34,929 nt of DNA from Pseudosporangium ferrugineum. GTDB taxonomy: Bacteria; Actinomycetota; Actinomycetes; Mycobacteriales; Micromonosporaceae. The position numbers and the translations under genes were made by a program. Below are positions 14,319 through 22,273 of this stretch, piece by piece. Each line of letters opens with the position of its first letter. Positions within the stretch are counted from its first letter, which is position 1. Under the pieces are notes generated by a model. That model made no database searches and was not told where the DNA came from. It saw only the letters and a program-made list of their open reading frames with translations. The stretch covers positions 1 to 34,929 of the forward strand of contig NZ_PVZG01000038.1 of the NCBI RefSeq assembly GCF_003002065.1, written 5' to 3'.

Positions 14319-14996
14319 GACAACGGCACTCAGTCTGCCAGATTGCCGCACGTGCGGCGGATCGGACACCGGGTCGGGTGGTCCGGGTGGCGGCTGCCTG
14401 GGGTTACGTCGGGAGGCGAGGGGCCAGGGCGGGCGGCATGGCAGCAGCAGCGGCTTCGGGGCCGGCTCGCCGGCGGTCGATGAAGCCGCAGTAGCGTCGC
14501 TGCGATGGCGGTCGGCTCGGGGCTGGGGTTGCGGCGGGATGGGGTGATTGGACGCGGGGCCTGGCGGCGCGCCCCCGCGCCGGCCAGGCCCCTGTCCCTA
14601 GGGACCTGTGCAGTGTCGATGATCGTGGATGCGTGCTCAATGGCATCAAGGAAGACCTAAGGAAGATCGACCGGTGTGGTTGGATCGGGGCGCCGAACGG
14701 TCGGAGTCCTGGAAGTTTTCGTTATCCGGCGGCGGGACTTATTTCACGGGTTCAAGCGGGCCTGAACTGGGGAATCGGGCGCCCGCCGACCTTTGCGGGG
14801 ACAGGGTATCGACTGCGGGCTTGATTGTTCGCTAACTTTCCTATCATGGCCAGGGCGTGAGGCGGCCAGGACGTGAGGCGGCCGGGGTAGCGGGTCAGGG
14901 CGCTGCCCTCTCGGACGAGGGGCTCGCGGGTGGCGGTGGGTGCCACCCGGGGGCCCCTCCCGGTTTTCTGTCGTACCCCTCGGGCAAGCTTCGGTC
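14319..14996. other. 678-bp gap, no assured gene
   Basis: Low-complexity GC-rich DNA in which short open frames look like composition artefacts. It contains the 18-mer ATCCGGCGGCGGGACTTA at 14724-14741, repeated exactly at 22161-22178. GC-rich direct repeats (GTGAGGCGGCC) lie near 14857-14887. A promoter for the oxidoreductase is expected in the last 100 bases but is not obvious. Confidence 0.5.
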
Positions 14997-15971
14997 ATGC
15001 ACGCGATCGTGGTCGAGAAGCCGGGTGGGCCCGAGGCGCTGGTCTGGGCCGAGGTGCCCGATCCGGAGCCGGGGGCCGGGGAGGTCGTCGTCGAGATCAC
15101 CGCCGCGGCGGTCAATCGGGCCGATGTCATGCAGCGGCAGGGGTTCTATCCTCCGCCGGCCGGTGCGCCGCCCTATATCGGGCTTGAGTGTGCCGGGGTG
15201 ATCGCCGCGGTCGGGGCCGACGTGGCCGGGCATCATGTCGGGGAGCGGGTCTGCGCGCTCCTCGCCGGTGGGGGTTATGCCGAGCGGGTCGTGTTGCCGG
15301 CCGGTCAGTTGCTGCCTGTGCCGCGGGGAATGTCCCTTCAGGAGGCTGCCTCGTTGCCGGAGGTGGCGTGCACGGTCTGGTCGAATGTGGTGGACATCGC
15401 ACGCCTGCGGCAGGGGCGGACCTTGCTGGTCCACGGTGGAGGCGGCGGGATCGGGACGTTCGCGATCCAGCTCGGGAAGGCGCTCGGGGCGACGGTGATC
15501 GTGACCGCCCGCGAGCGCAAGCATGAGCAGTTGCTGGCGCTCGGCGCCGACCTCGCCATCGACTACACGTCGGCCGATTTCGTCGAGGCGACGCGGGACT
15601 TCACCGAGGGGCACGGCGCGGACGTGATCCTCGACATCATCGGCGCGAAGTATCTGGCGCGGAACATCGCGGCGCTCGCCATGGATGGTCACATCGTCAC
15701 CATCGGGATGCAGGGCGGACGCACCGGCGAGCTCGATTTCGGTGCCCTCATGGCCAAGCGCGGCTCGATCTCGGCGACGACGCTGCGGGCCCGCCCGGCC
15801 AAGGACAAGGCCCGGATCGTACGCGGCGTCCGCGATCAGGTCTGGCCGCTGATCGACGCGGGCGCCATCCGTCCGATCATCGACCGCACGATCCCGATGG
15901 CGCAGGCGGCGGAGGCCCATCGCCTGATGGAGTCCAGCGACCACCTGGGCAAGATCGTCCTGCTTCCCTGA
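14997..15971 (+). CDS. NAD(P)H quinone oxidoreductase, PIG3-like
   Basis: 324 aa, zinc-independent medium-chain dehydrogenase/reductase. The GroES-like N-terminus holds AVNRADVMQRQGFYPPPAGAP and IGLECAGVIAAVG. The Rossmann NADPH site HGGGGGIGTFAIQLGKALGA is at 146-165. It ends with HRLMESSDHLGKIVL. The PIG3/QOR family reduces quinones by one or two electrons with NADPH in the cytosol. The ATG at 14997 begins the usual MHAIVVEKPGG; upstream in-frame codons look non-coding. It stands alone. Confidence 0.92.
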   Translation: MHAIVVEKPGGPEALVWAEVPDPEPGAGEVVVEITAAAVNRADVMQRQGFYPPPAGAPPYIGLECAGVIAAVGADVAGHHVGERVCALLAGGGYAERVVLPAGQLLPVPRGMSLQEAASLPEVACTVWSNVVDIARLRQGRTLLVHGGGGGIGTFAIQLGKALGATVIVTARERKHEQLLALGADLAIDYTSADFVEATRDFTEGHGADVILDIIGAKYLARNIAALAMDGHIVTIGMQGGRTGELDFGALMAKRGSISATTLRARPAKDKARIVRGVRDQVWPLIDAGAIRPIIDRTIPMAQAAEAHRLMESSDHLGKIVLLP

Positions 15972-16153
15972 CCGCGACTTCGCCGGGTCCGGGCCGACGA
16001 CGGGACGGTCGGGGGCGCGGCCGGGCGGCGGGTGTGCGGGGGTGCTGAATGCGTCGCCGGCGGGGGTGCTGACCGCGTTGCCGGCGGGGTTGGCCTGCCC
16101 CGAGGAAAGCGGGGTGGCTGGGCGGCTCGGGGGCCGCCCAGCCGGTGTTGCGG

Positions 16154-16849
16154 TCAGACCTGGACGGTGGTGATGCCGGAGAAGACGCGGAGCTTCCAGG
16201 TGCAGTTCGAGGCCGTGCTGATGTTGAAGAAGCCGAAGCGGGCGCCCTCGTGGCCGTTCAGGGTCAGCGTGCCCGACTGCTTCTCGGCGCCGACGTACTC
16301 GTAGCCGTTGGTCTTGCCTTCCCAGGTCAGGTAGAGGGAAGCGGACTCCGGGTCGGCGCAGTCCCAGGTCACGATCGCCTTGAAGTCCTCGGTCGGGACC
16401 TTGACGGTCGGGCTCACCCAGCTGACCGAATCCCCCGACCAGGTGGCGATCTCCTTGGAGCGGCGCTGGACGACCTGGACGGCGTCGAGGCGGGCCGCGT
16501 TCTTGCGGGCCGCGGTGCCGGCGAAGACCGCCTTCCACGTGCCGGTGGTGTCGGCGACGTAGCGGCGGGTGAAGTTGCCCGCGTTGGTGGCGGTCGTGAA
16601 GCCCTTGTACGTGAAGGCCGCCGTACCCGACTTGCGGAAGTAGAAGCTGACCTTGGCGCGGTTCCCGGTGGCGCCGACCCACACCCGGCCGCTCAGGGTG
16701 ACGGTGGCGCCCTTGACGACGGGTTCCGGGGCGGCGTTGAAGGTCATTTTGACCGTTGCCTGGGCCGCGTGCGCGACCGTTCCGGAGCCGGCGACGAGCG
16801 CGACGGTCGCGGTGAGGAAGGCGAGAAGCAGGGACGAGGTGCGACGCAT
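16154..16849 (-). CDS. secreted protein, unknown
   Basis: 231 aa. The ATG at 16849 gives a clear Sec signal peptide (MRR, then SLLLAFLTATVALVAGSG, cut near AHA-A). The exported part is beta-rich: an Ig-like first half (VTLSGRVWVGATGNRAKVSFYF, FTRRYVADTTGTWKAVFAG) and a second half containing the only cysteines (TWDCADPES, STASNCTWKL), perhaps a disulfide. Similar secreted beta-sandwich proteins are common in Actinoplanes-type genomes. It is probably extracellular or wall-bound. No ligand can be inferred. Confidence 0.85.
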   Translation of the reverse strand: MRRTSSLLLAFLTATVALVAGSGTVAHAAQATVKMTFNAAPEPVVKGATVTLSGRVWVGATGNRAKVSFYFRKSGTAAFTYKGFTTATNAGNFTRRYVADTTGTWKAVFAGTAARKNAARLDAVQVVQRRSKEIATWSGDSVSWVSPTVKVPTEDFKAIVTWDCADPESASLYLTWEGKTNGYEYVGAEKQSGTLTLNGHEGARFGFFNISTASNCTWKLRVFSGITTVQV

Positions 16850-16963
16850 GAGAAGGGGGCCTTTCGGGTTTTTCGGACCTAGCGCCCTAAATACTCGCAC
16901 TTTCGTTCCGAGCCGCCGACAATGCGGTGGAAAGTCCACTAAGTCCGGTTCGTCCGAACGGTG

Positions 16964-17395
16964 TCAGTCGCCGATCAAGCGGCGGGGGCCGGCGCCGGTT
17001 CGGCCCAGTGCGTCGTCCGGATTGATCAGCGGGCAGCGGTCGATGGACATGCAGCCGCAGCCGACGCAGCCGGTGAAGTCGTGGCGCAGTTGCTCGAGGT
17101 GGCGCATCCGGCGGTCGAGCTCCTCCTGCCAGCACTGCGAGACCCGGGCCCAGTCCTCGCGGGTCGGGGTGCGGTTCTCCGGCAGCAGGGCCAGGACCGC
17201 GGCGACCTCCTTGAGCGGGATGCCGACCCGCTGGGCGATCCGGATGAACGCGACCCGGCGCAGCGCGTCCCGGCGGTAGCGGCGCTGGTTGCCGGCGGTG
17301 CGCGTACTGGTGATCAGGCCCTGGCGCTCGAAGAAGTGCAGCGCCGATACCGTCACGCCGCCGCGCGCGGCCAGCTGCCCCACAGTGAGGTCCAT
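16964..17395 (-). CDS. soxR: SoxR, redox-sensing MerR regulator
   Basis: 143 aa. The N-terminal MerR HTH (LTVGQLAARGGVTVSALHFFE and GNQRRYRRDALRRVAFI) is followed by a dimerisation helix and the [2Fe-2S] motif C110-x2-C113-x-C115-x5-C121 (CVGCGCMSIDRC), diagnostic of SoxR. In Streptomyces, SoxR senses redox-active compounds and activates reductase genes rather than a SoxS cascade. It is divergent from an NADPH-dependent FMN reductase with a SoxR-type operator between them, matching that regulon. Confidence 0.95.
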   Translation of the reverse strand: MDLTVGQLAARGGVTVSALHFFERQGLITSTRTAGNQRRYRRDALRRVAFIRIAQRVGIPLKEVAAVLALLPENRTPTREDWARVSQCWQEELDRRMRHLEQLRHDFTGCVGCGCMSIDRCPLINPDDALGRTGAGPRRLIGD

Positions 17396-17414
17396 CGCGT
17401 CACCTCTCGTCGCC

Positions 17415-17445
17415 TTGACCTCAACATTAGTTGGGGTTCTAGCGT
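17415..17445 (+). promoter_or_regulatory. SoxR operator and 19-bp-spacer promoter
   Basis: The inverted repeat ACCTCAAC-ATTA-GTTGGGGT (17418-17437) lies between TTGACC (17415-17420) and TAGCGT (17440-17445). The 19-bp spacer is the over-long spacing that MerR-type activators correct. Transcription would start at or next to the ATG at 17453, giving a leaderless message. Confidence 0.8.
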
Positions 17446-17452
17446 CGCCGGC

Positions 17453-17986
17453 ATGGATGTCACTCCGCTTCGTACCGCTGTCATCGTCGGAAGCACGCGG
17501 GAGGGCCGGTTCGGGCCCACCGTCGCCGCGTGGACGGCCGCCGAGATCGCCCGCCGCGCCGACCTGACCGCCGAGATCGTCGACCTCACCGACAGCTCCG
17601 GGACCGTGACGAAGCAGCTCGGTGCGGCCGACGCCTTCGTGGTCGTCACCCCCGAGTACAACCACAGCTATCCCGCGCCGCTCAAGTCCACGATCGACGA
17701 TCACTACACCGAATGGCAGGCCAAACCCATTGCCTTCGTCGCGTACGGCGGACTCTCGGGCGGTCTCCGCGCCGTGGAGCACCTGCGTACCGTCTTCGCG
17801 GAACTCCATGCAGTCACCGTGCGTGACACGGTGAGCTTCCACGGCGGCCGGCAGTGCTTCGGCGCGGACGGCCGGCCCGTCGATCCCGGCAGCGGCGTCG
17901 CGGCGCAACAGATGCTCGGCCGGCTGGCGTGGTGGGGCCACACGCTGAGGGACGCCCGCGAAATCCGGCCCTACCCGGGTCAATGA
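17453..17986 (+). CDS. NADPH-dependent FMN reductase
   Basis: 177 aa flavodoxin-fold protein. VIVGSTREGRFGPTVAAW is the FMN phosphate loop. VVVTPEYNHSYPAPLKSTIDDHYTEW and YGGLSGGLRAVEHLRTVF complete the family pattern. It reduces FMN or quinones with NADPH. Its FMN-reductase counterpart in S. coelicolor is a known SoxR target, and here it is divergent from soxR behind the operator, so it is probably induced by redox-cycling compounds. The predicted mRNA is leaderless. Confidence 0.93.
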   Translation: MDVTPLRTAVIVGSTREGRFGPTVAAWTAAEIARRADLTAEIVDLTDSSGTVTKQLGAADAFVVVTPEYNHSYPAPLKSTIDDHYTEWQAKPIAFVAYGGLSGGLRAVEHLRTVFAELHAVTVRDTVSFHGGRQCFGADGRPVDPGSGVAAQQMLGRLAWWGHTLRDAREIRPYPGQ

Positions 17987-18038
17987 GCCGATAGCCGGTA
18001 ACCGGTCGGCGCGGTGGGGTCGAGCGCCGGGCGAGTAG

Positions 18039-18200
18039 GCCTGGAGCCGCGGGCCTGGAGCCGCGGGCTCGAGCCGCGGGGCCCGAGCCGCAGGCCCGGG
18101 TCGGTGGCCGTGGGCCGGTGGCCGTGGGCCGGTGGTCGCGGGATGCGGGTCGTGGGATGCGGGCCGTGGGATGTGGGCCGGTGACCGTTGGCCGGAGCCG
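18039..18200. repeat. degenerate GC-rich tandem repeats
   Basis: Three successive small repeat families occupy most of the 314-bp gap 17987-18300: GAGCCGCGGGCCT-like units (18043-18097), GGTGGCCGTGGGCC units (18111-18139) and GGGATGCGGGCCGT-like units (18139-18176). No gene is seen. They may be slippage products between two convergent genes, and they would form strong secondary structure. Confidence 0.7.
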
Positions 18201-18300
18201 GCCGGCCGGGCCGCGGGGGTCCAGGCGGACCGTGCCGGGCCCGTGCCGGGCCCGTGTCGGACTTGCCGCGGGCCGATGACCACGCCCGAGAAGGCCGTGA

Positions 18301-19395
18301 TCAGAGGCGGGCGGTCGGCACGGTGGTGTCGCCGAGGAGGACCGCGCCGGCCGTCTCGGTGACGTCGCTCGAGACCATGGCGTGCTGGGTGGCCACGTGG
18401 ACGTCGCGGAAGTGGCGTTGCAGGGGGCTGGCGTCGTAGACCGCGGAGCCGCCGGCCGCGTGGTAGACGAGGTCGACCGCCCGGGCCGCGTTGCGGGTGG
18501 CGGTGGAGATGGCGAGGCGCAGGGCGGCCCGGCGGCGTGCGTCCGAGCCGGTGGCGCGTACCGAGGCGAGCAGGTAGGCGAGGCCCGAGCCGTGCAGGGC
18601 GGTGGCTTCCGCGACGGCCGCGCGTACGGCGGGCCTGGTCGAGATCGTCTCCCCGGTCACCGGATTGCGCTTGGTGCGGGCGAGCGCCCCGAAGTCCCCG
18701 ATGGCCGCCCGCGCGATGCCCAGGGCCACCGCGCCGATCCCGAGCGCGAGGAGCGACAGGGCCGGGAACGCGTACAGGGGCCCGTCGTGGTGGGGCGGTT
18801 CGGCCAGGGAAAAGGTGCGGCCGGCGGGGACGAGCACGTCGTCGGCGGTGAAGTCGTGACTTCCGGTGCCGCGCAGCCCGGCGACCTCCCACGTGTCGAG
18901 GATGGCGACGTCGGCCGGATCCAGCACCGCGAGGCGTACGCCCGCGGGCGTGACCACGCCCCCGACCAGTGCCGTCGCGTGGTGGCAGGCGCTCGCGAAG
19001 GACCACCGCCCGCTCACCCGGTAGCCGCCGTCCGCCGGGGTCGCCCGGCCCATCGGTGCGGCCACGCCGGCGATCAGGAACCGGGGGTCGCGCAGTAGGT
19101 CCGCCGCGGTGGCCGGGTCCAGATAGGCCAGCGCCATCGACGTCGCGCCGGCGATCATCGCGCACCAGCCGGTGGAGCCGTCCGCATGGCCCAGTTCCTC
19201 GAAGATCTCCACCAGGGACGCCGGATCCGCCTCCAGGCCGCCGAGTTCCTTCGGCGCCGCGAGCCGGAAGATCCCGAGCTCGGCGAGCTGTTCGATGAGC
19301 GCCGGCGGTACGCCCCGGTCCTGCTCGATCAGGGGCGCCAGCTCCCGGATCGCGGGGGACAGGGCACGGACGTCATCGAGCAGGGGGAGACTCAT
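18301..19395 (-). CDS. acyl-CoA dehydrogenase-family flavoprotein
   Basis: 364 aa, ATG at 19395. The architecture is acyl-CoA dehydrogenase-like: an N-terminal helical domain (ELAELGIFRLAAPKELGG), a central beta domain (GGYRVSGRWSFASACHHATALVGG, GTGSHDFTADDVLVP) and a C-terminal helical bundle ending AAGGSAVYDASPLQRHFRDVHVATQHA. The last motif is typical of the HsaA/DszC-like flavin-dependent monooxygenase branch, which uses reduced flavin from a separate reductase. The nearby FMN reductase could supply it, but the two genes are not in one operon. The substrate is unknown. Confidence 0.87.
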   Translation of the reverse strand: MSLPLLDDVRALSPAIRELAPLIEQDRGVPPALIEQLAELGIFRLAAPKELGGLEADPASLVEIFEELGHADGSTGWCAMIAGATSMALAYLDPATAADLLRDPRFLIAGVAAPMGRATPADGGYRVSGRWSFASACHHATALVGGVVTPAGVRLAVLDPADVAILDTWEVAGLRGTGSHDFTADDVLVPAGRTFSLAEPPHHDGPLYAFPALSLLALGIGAVALGIARAAIGDFGALARTKRNPVTGETISTRPAVRAAVAEATALHGSGLAYLLASVRATGSDARRRAALRLAISTATRNAARAVDLVYHAAGGSAVYDASPLQRHFRDVHVATQHAMVSSDVTETAGAVLLGDTTVPTARL

Positions 19396-19888
19396 GCCGC
19401 CGAGTATCGCGGACGCGCCGCAGGCAGGCGCGCTCCGACCCGGTGCCGGCGACCTCCGCAGCCCGCCGTCCACAGTGGTCCGGGCCGGGCGGCAGGCGCG
19501 ATCAGCAGCTCGAGGGCGACCTCCGGCTCGTCCGGCGTCAGCCCGGCGAGCACGCGGATCAGCCGGCGGGGGTGCTGCCGCAGGCGGCGTGGAAGCTGGA
19601 AGGCCGCCTCGGCGCACAGGCCGGCGCGGACGAGGGTGGAGCGGTGCCGTGAAGACGAAGACTCCGGCGTCGTGCAGCGTGGCGGGACCCCGCCTGATCG
19701 GTGCTGAGGAACTGGCGAGAGGGCGTCTCCTCTCGACGTCGCTGGTCACGCGGCCGGGATTAATTTTCCCGGTTCTGCCGAACAGGGTCGCGAATGTGTG
19801 TTGGCATGGTCGGCGGAATTGCTAAATATGCCCGGGTTCCCATTGTCGCCGCTCGACGGATGACAGCCGGTGCGGCGGCAGTCGCGCC
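19396..19888. other. gap with a possible decayed minus-strand gene
   Basis: On the minus strand a frame of about 115 codons ends in a TGA that overlaps the ATG of the acyl-CoA dehydrogenase-like gene. It reads protein-like over LCAEAAFQLPRRLRQHPRRL and LTPDEPEVALELLIA. No start or family is evident and the upstream half is lost, so this may be a relic. Near 19754-19772, CCGGGA/TCCCGG form a small hairpin with an AT-rich loop. The NlpC/P60 promoter should lie in 19760-19888. Confidence 0.3.
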
Positions 19889-20725
19889 GTGCCCGAATGG
19901 GATTCGCGTGAGTGCCCCGGGCCGAGTTCGGAGGCTCTGCTGTCCCGACCGTCCACCGGCCGCGTGCTGGCCGCCGGCGCTCTCGCGCTGGCCGTGAGCG
20001 CACCGGTCCTCGAACCTGTGTCCCCCGCCGAAGCCTCGACCTCCCCGGTGATCGCAGCCGCCGAGGCGGCCGCGCCGATCCTCGAGGCACGCACCGCTGA
20101 CCGGGTCGCGTCCCGGGCCGCGGTCCGGCGCTCACCCACCCGGGTCGCCACGGCGGCGTCGCTGGCCGTACGGCGGGCCGAGGAGTCCCGCCACGACGAG
20201 GAGGCCCGGATCATCGCCGAGCGCATGGCCGCGGCGGAGCGGAGCCTCGCCGCCGAGCGCGCCGCCGCCGCCCAGCGCCGGGCCGCCACCGTACGGGCCG
20301 CGCAGGTCCGTGCGCGTCAGGTCCGTGCGCGCCAGGCCCGCGTCCGCGAGGCCCGCGCCCGTCAGGTGGCTCCGAGAATCGTCCGCCGGGTGCCCGCCCG
20401 CATGGAGTCGGTCCTGGCGTTCGCCCGGTCGCAGGTCGGCAAGCGCTACGCCCGCGGCGGCGAGGGCCCGTCCTCGTTCGACTGCTCCGGCTTCACCAAG
20501 CGCGCATACGCCCTCATCGGCCTCCGCCTCCCGCACTCGTCGGGTGGGCAGGCGGCCCGGGCCCGCGTCGTGTCCCGCGCCGCGGCGCGCCCCGGTGACC
20601 TGGTCGTCGGGTCCGGCCACGTGGGCATCTACATGGGCGGGGGCATGATGATCGACGCCGGCAACCCGCGTACCGGGGTGGTGTACCGCAGGATGTACGC
20701 CGGCCTGCACATCGAGCGGTTCTGA
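19889..20725 (+). CDS. secreted NlpC/P60 cell-wall hydrolase
   Basis: 278 aa, GTG start. A signal-peptide-like segment (RVLAAGALALAVSAPVL, cut near AEA-S) is followed by a long Ala/Arg/Glu helix, probably a coiled coil (residues about 85-160, with near-repeats VRARQVRARQARVREARARQ). The C-terminal NlpC/P60 domain holds the catalytic triad Cys199 (FDCSGF), His244 (GHVGIYMG) and a third polar residue, likely Asn259 (DAGNPRTGV). These enzymes cut D-Glu-diaminopimelate bonds in peptidoglycan stem peptides. The coiled coil may hold the enzyme inactive or bind a partner, as in RipA/FtsX-type systems (inference). Confidence 0.9.
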   Translation: MPEWDSRECPGPSSEALLSRPSTGRVLAAGALALAVSAPVLEPVSPAEASTSPVIAAAEAAAPILEARTADRVASRAAVRRSPTRVATAASLAVRRAEESRHDEEARIIAERMAAAERSLAAERAAAAQRRAATVRAAQVRARQVRARQARVREARARQVAPRIVRRVPARMESVLAFARSQVGKRYARGGEGPSSFDCSGFTKRAYALIGLRLPHSSGGQAARARVVSRAAARPGDLVVGSGHVGIYMGGGMMIDAGNPRTGVVYRRMYAGLHIERF

Positions 20726-20767
20726 ATTCGGTCGCGATCGGGCGGCGCGCGGGCCAGACTGCCGGGC

Positions 20768-21409
20768 ATGATCGCCGACCACTGGCCCCTGTTCGGGCTG
20801 CGGCTGCGCACGCCGCGGCTCGAACTGCGCCTGCCCGACCTCGACGACCTGGCCCGCCTCGGTGACGTGGCGGCGGCCGGGGTGCACGACCCCGCGGTGA
20901 TGCCGTTCGTGGTGACGTGGACCGACACCACGCCCGAGGAGCGGGCGCGCAACACGATCCAGTGGCAGTGGACGCAGTGGGGCCGGTGGTCGCCCCAGGA
21001 CTGGACGTTGCAGCTGGTGGTGGTGGCCGACGGGCAGGTCATCGGTACGCAGGAGGTCGGCGCCCGGAACTTCGCCACGTCGCGGGTGGTCGGCACCGGT
21101 TCCTGGCTGGGGTTGCCCCACCAGGGCCGGGGCTACGGCACGGAGATGCGCGCGGCGGTGCTGCACCTCGCCTTCGCCGGCCTCGGCGCGGAGTACGCCA
21201 CCACGGAGGCGTTCGAGGACAACGCCGCCTCGTACGCCGTCTCGCGCAAGCTGGGCTACACCGACAACGGGGTGGAGTGGCACACCGTACGCGGCAAGCG
21301 GGTCACCGGCCGTCGCCTCGTGCTGGACCGGGCGGCCTGGGCCGCGGCGCGCACCACCGAGGTGGAGATCACCGGTCTGGAGCCGTGCCTGCCGCTCTTC
21401 GGCGGGTAG
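20768..21409 (+). CDS. GNAT N-acetyltransferase, RimJ/RimL-like
   Basis: 213 aa. It opens LRTPRLELRLPDLDDLARLGD, as RimJ/L-type enzymes do. The acetyl-CoA loop appears as LPHQGRGYGTEMRAAVLHLAF, and NAASYAVSRKLGYTDNGVEW is the C-terminal motif B. The acceptor is unknown and may be a protein N-terminus or a small amine. It is 42 bases downstream of the NlpC/P60 gene and may be co-transcribed with it. Confidence 0.9.
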   Translation: MIADHWPLFGLRLRTPRLELRLPDLDDLARLGDVAAAGVHDPAVMPFVVTWTDTTPEERARNTIQWQWTQWGRWSPQDWTLQLVVVADGQVIGTQEVGARNFATSRVVGTGSWLGLPHQGRGYGTEMRAAVLHLAFAGLGAEYATTEAFEDNAASYAVSRKLGYTDNGVEWHTVRGKRVTGRRLVLDRAAWAAARTTEVEITGLEPCLPLFGG

Positions 21410-21448
21410 TTCCCTCGGATCCCGCACCCGGCCGCCGATCAGGGTGAC

Positions 21449-21988
21449 ATGGAGGACGATGCGGGCTTCACCCTCGTCGACCTGATCTTCTCGATGACCG
21501 TCATGATGATCGTGACCGCCGTCTGCACGTCCAGCCTGCTGTCCATGTACCGCACCGCGGAGGACGTCGACTCGCAGTCGGCCGCGCAGGCCCAGGCCGG
21601 GCTCGTGTTCCAGCGCCTCGACCGCGAGGTCCGGTACGCCCGCGGCATCGCCGACACCACCGCGGCCGGCGCCGCCACCGTCGACTTCCTGGCCGTGCAG
21701 GGCACCAGCGAGCAGTGCCTCCAGCTGCGGGTCACCGGCGGCGTGCTCTCCCAGCGGACCTGGGCGTACGGCGAGAGCCCGATCAACCCTTCGCCGTGGC
21801 GCCCGCTCGCGTACGGGATCACCACCGAGCTGCCGTTCACCTACCTGCCGCCGGACGACGTGTTCGGGCATCAGCGGCTGCGGATCACCCTGAGCCAGGG
21901 TGCGTCGGCCAACGAGGCCACGTTCACCGCACTGAACACCGATCGCACCAGCGGTAACGACTACTGCGCGGCCGGCCGTACGCCGTAG
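21449..21988 (+). CDS. orphan type IV pilin-like protein (PilW-like)
   Basis: 179 aa. The class III signal is DDAG|FTLVDLIFSMTVMMIVTAV: a prepilin peptidase site followed by the hydrophobic alpha-1 helix. Position +5 is Asp rather than the usual Glu. The rest (LVFQRLDREVRYARGI, LQLRVTGGVLSQRTW, LRITLSQGASANEATFTAL) resembles minor pilins/pseudopilins of the PilW/PulJ type. No ATPase, platform protein or peptidase is nearby, so it must use machinery encoded elsewhere. It is followed by a strong terminator. Confidence 0.85.
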   Translation: MEDDAGFTLVDLIFSMTVMMIVTAVCTSSLLSMYRTAEDVDSQSAAQAQAGLVFQRLDREVRYARGIADTTAAGAATVDFLAVQGTSEQCLQLRVTGGVLSQRTWAYGESPINPSPWRPLAYGITTELPFTYLPPDDVFGHQRLRITLSQGASANEATFTALNTDRTSGNDYCAAGRTP

Positions 21989-21989
21989 C

Positions 21990-22023
21990 AGTCGGCACCT
22001 GTCCGCGGGGACAGGTGCCGACT
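21990..22023 (+). terminator. perfect 15-bp stem terminator
   Basis: Arms 21990-22004 and 22009-22023 pair perfectly around a GCGG loop, starting two bases after the pilin stop codon. No T-tract follows, as is common in high-GC actinobacteria. Confidence 0.85.
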
Positions 22024-22160
22024 CGCTGGCCGCGGCTGCGCTGAGCGACCGATCACCACCGGGCGCGGGGATCTCTGCCGCACGCACCCGGTCGGATGTC
22101 TGACACGACTATCGCCCCGGTCAACCCCGGCACCGCGCACCACCTGTGCGTTTCCCGGAA

Positions 22161-22178
22161 ATCCGGCGGCGGGACTTA
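22161..22178. repeat. second copy of 18-mer motif
   Basis: ATCCGGCGGCGGGACTTA, identical to 14724-14741, lies 96 bases upstream of the PEBP gene start. The surrounding bases differ (GTTTCCCGGAA before this copy, GTTTTCGTT before the other), so the core alone is conserved. It may be a shared regulator site or promoter element. The rest of 22024-22273 shows nothing else clear. Confidence 0.5.
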
Positions 22179-22273
22179 GCGGGCCGGAGAGGTGTGCGAC
22201 ATCTCACCCGGTTACTTTGGGCTCATACGGGCAGTCTGGACCGCGGAGTCCGCACAGCTGGGAGGACAGCATC

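Noticed and set aside
14404..14649. 81-codon minus-strand frame after the tRNA
   Set aside because: Arg/Pro/Ala low complexity, no ribosome site and no family resemblance.
14895..16682. 595-codon minus-strand frame opposite the quinone oxidoreductase
   Set aside because: Composition is His/Arg/Gly/Pro-rich, typical of the antisense frame of a GC-rich gene. The plus-strand oxidoreductase is clear.
16964..19165. 733-codon frame apparently fusing SoxR to a long N-terminal extension
   Set aside because: SoxR starts normally at 17395. The extension is antisense to the FMN reductase and runs through low-complexity repeats.
19741..19888. c-di-AMP (ydaO-type) riboswitch before the NlpC/P60 gene
   Set aside because: Such switches often precede cell-wall hydrolases in actinobacteria, but the conserved cores are not visible here.
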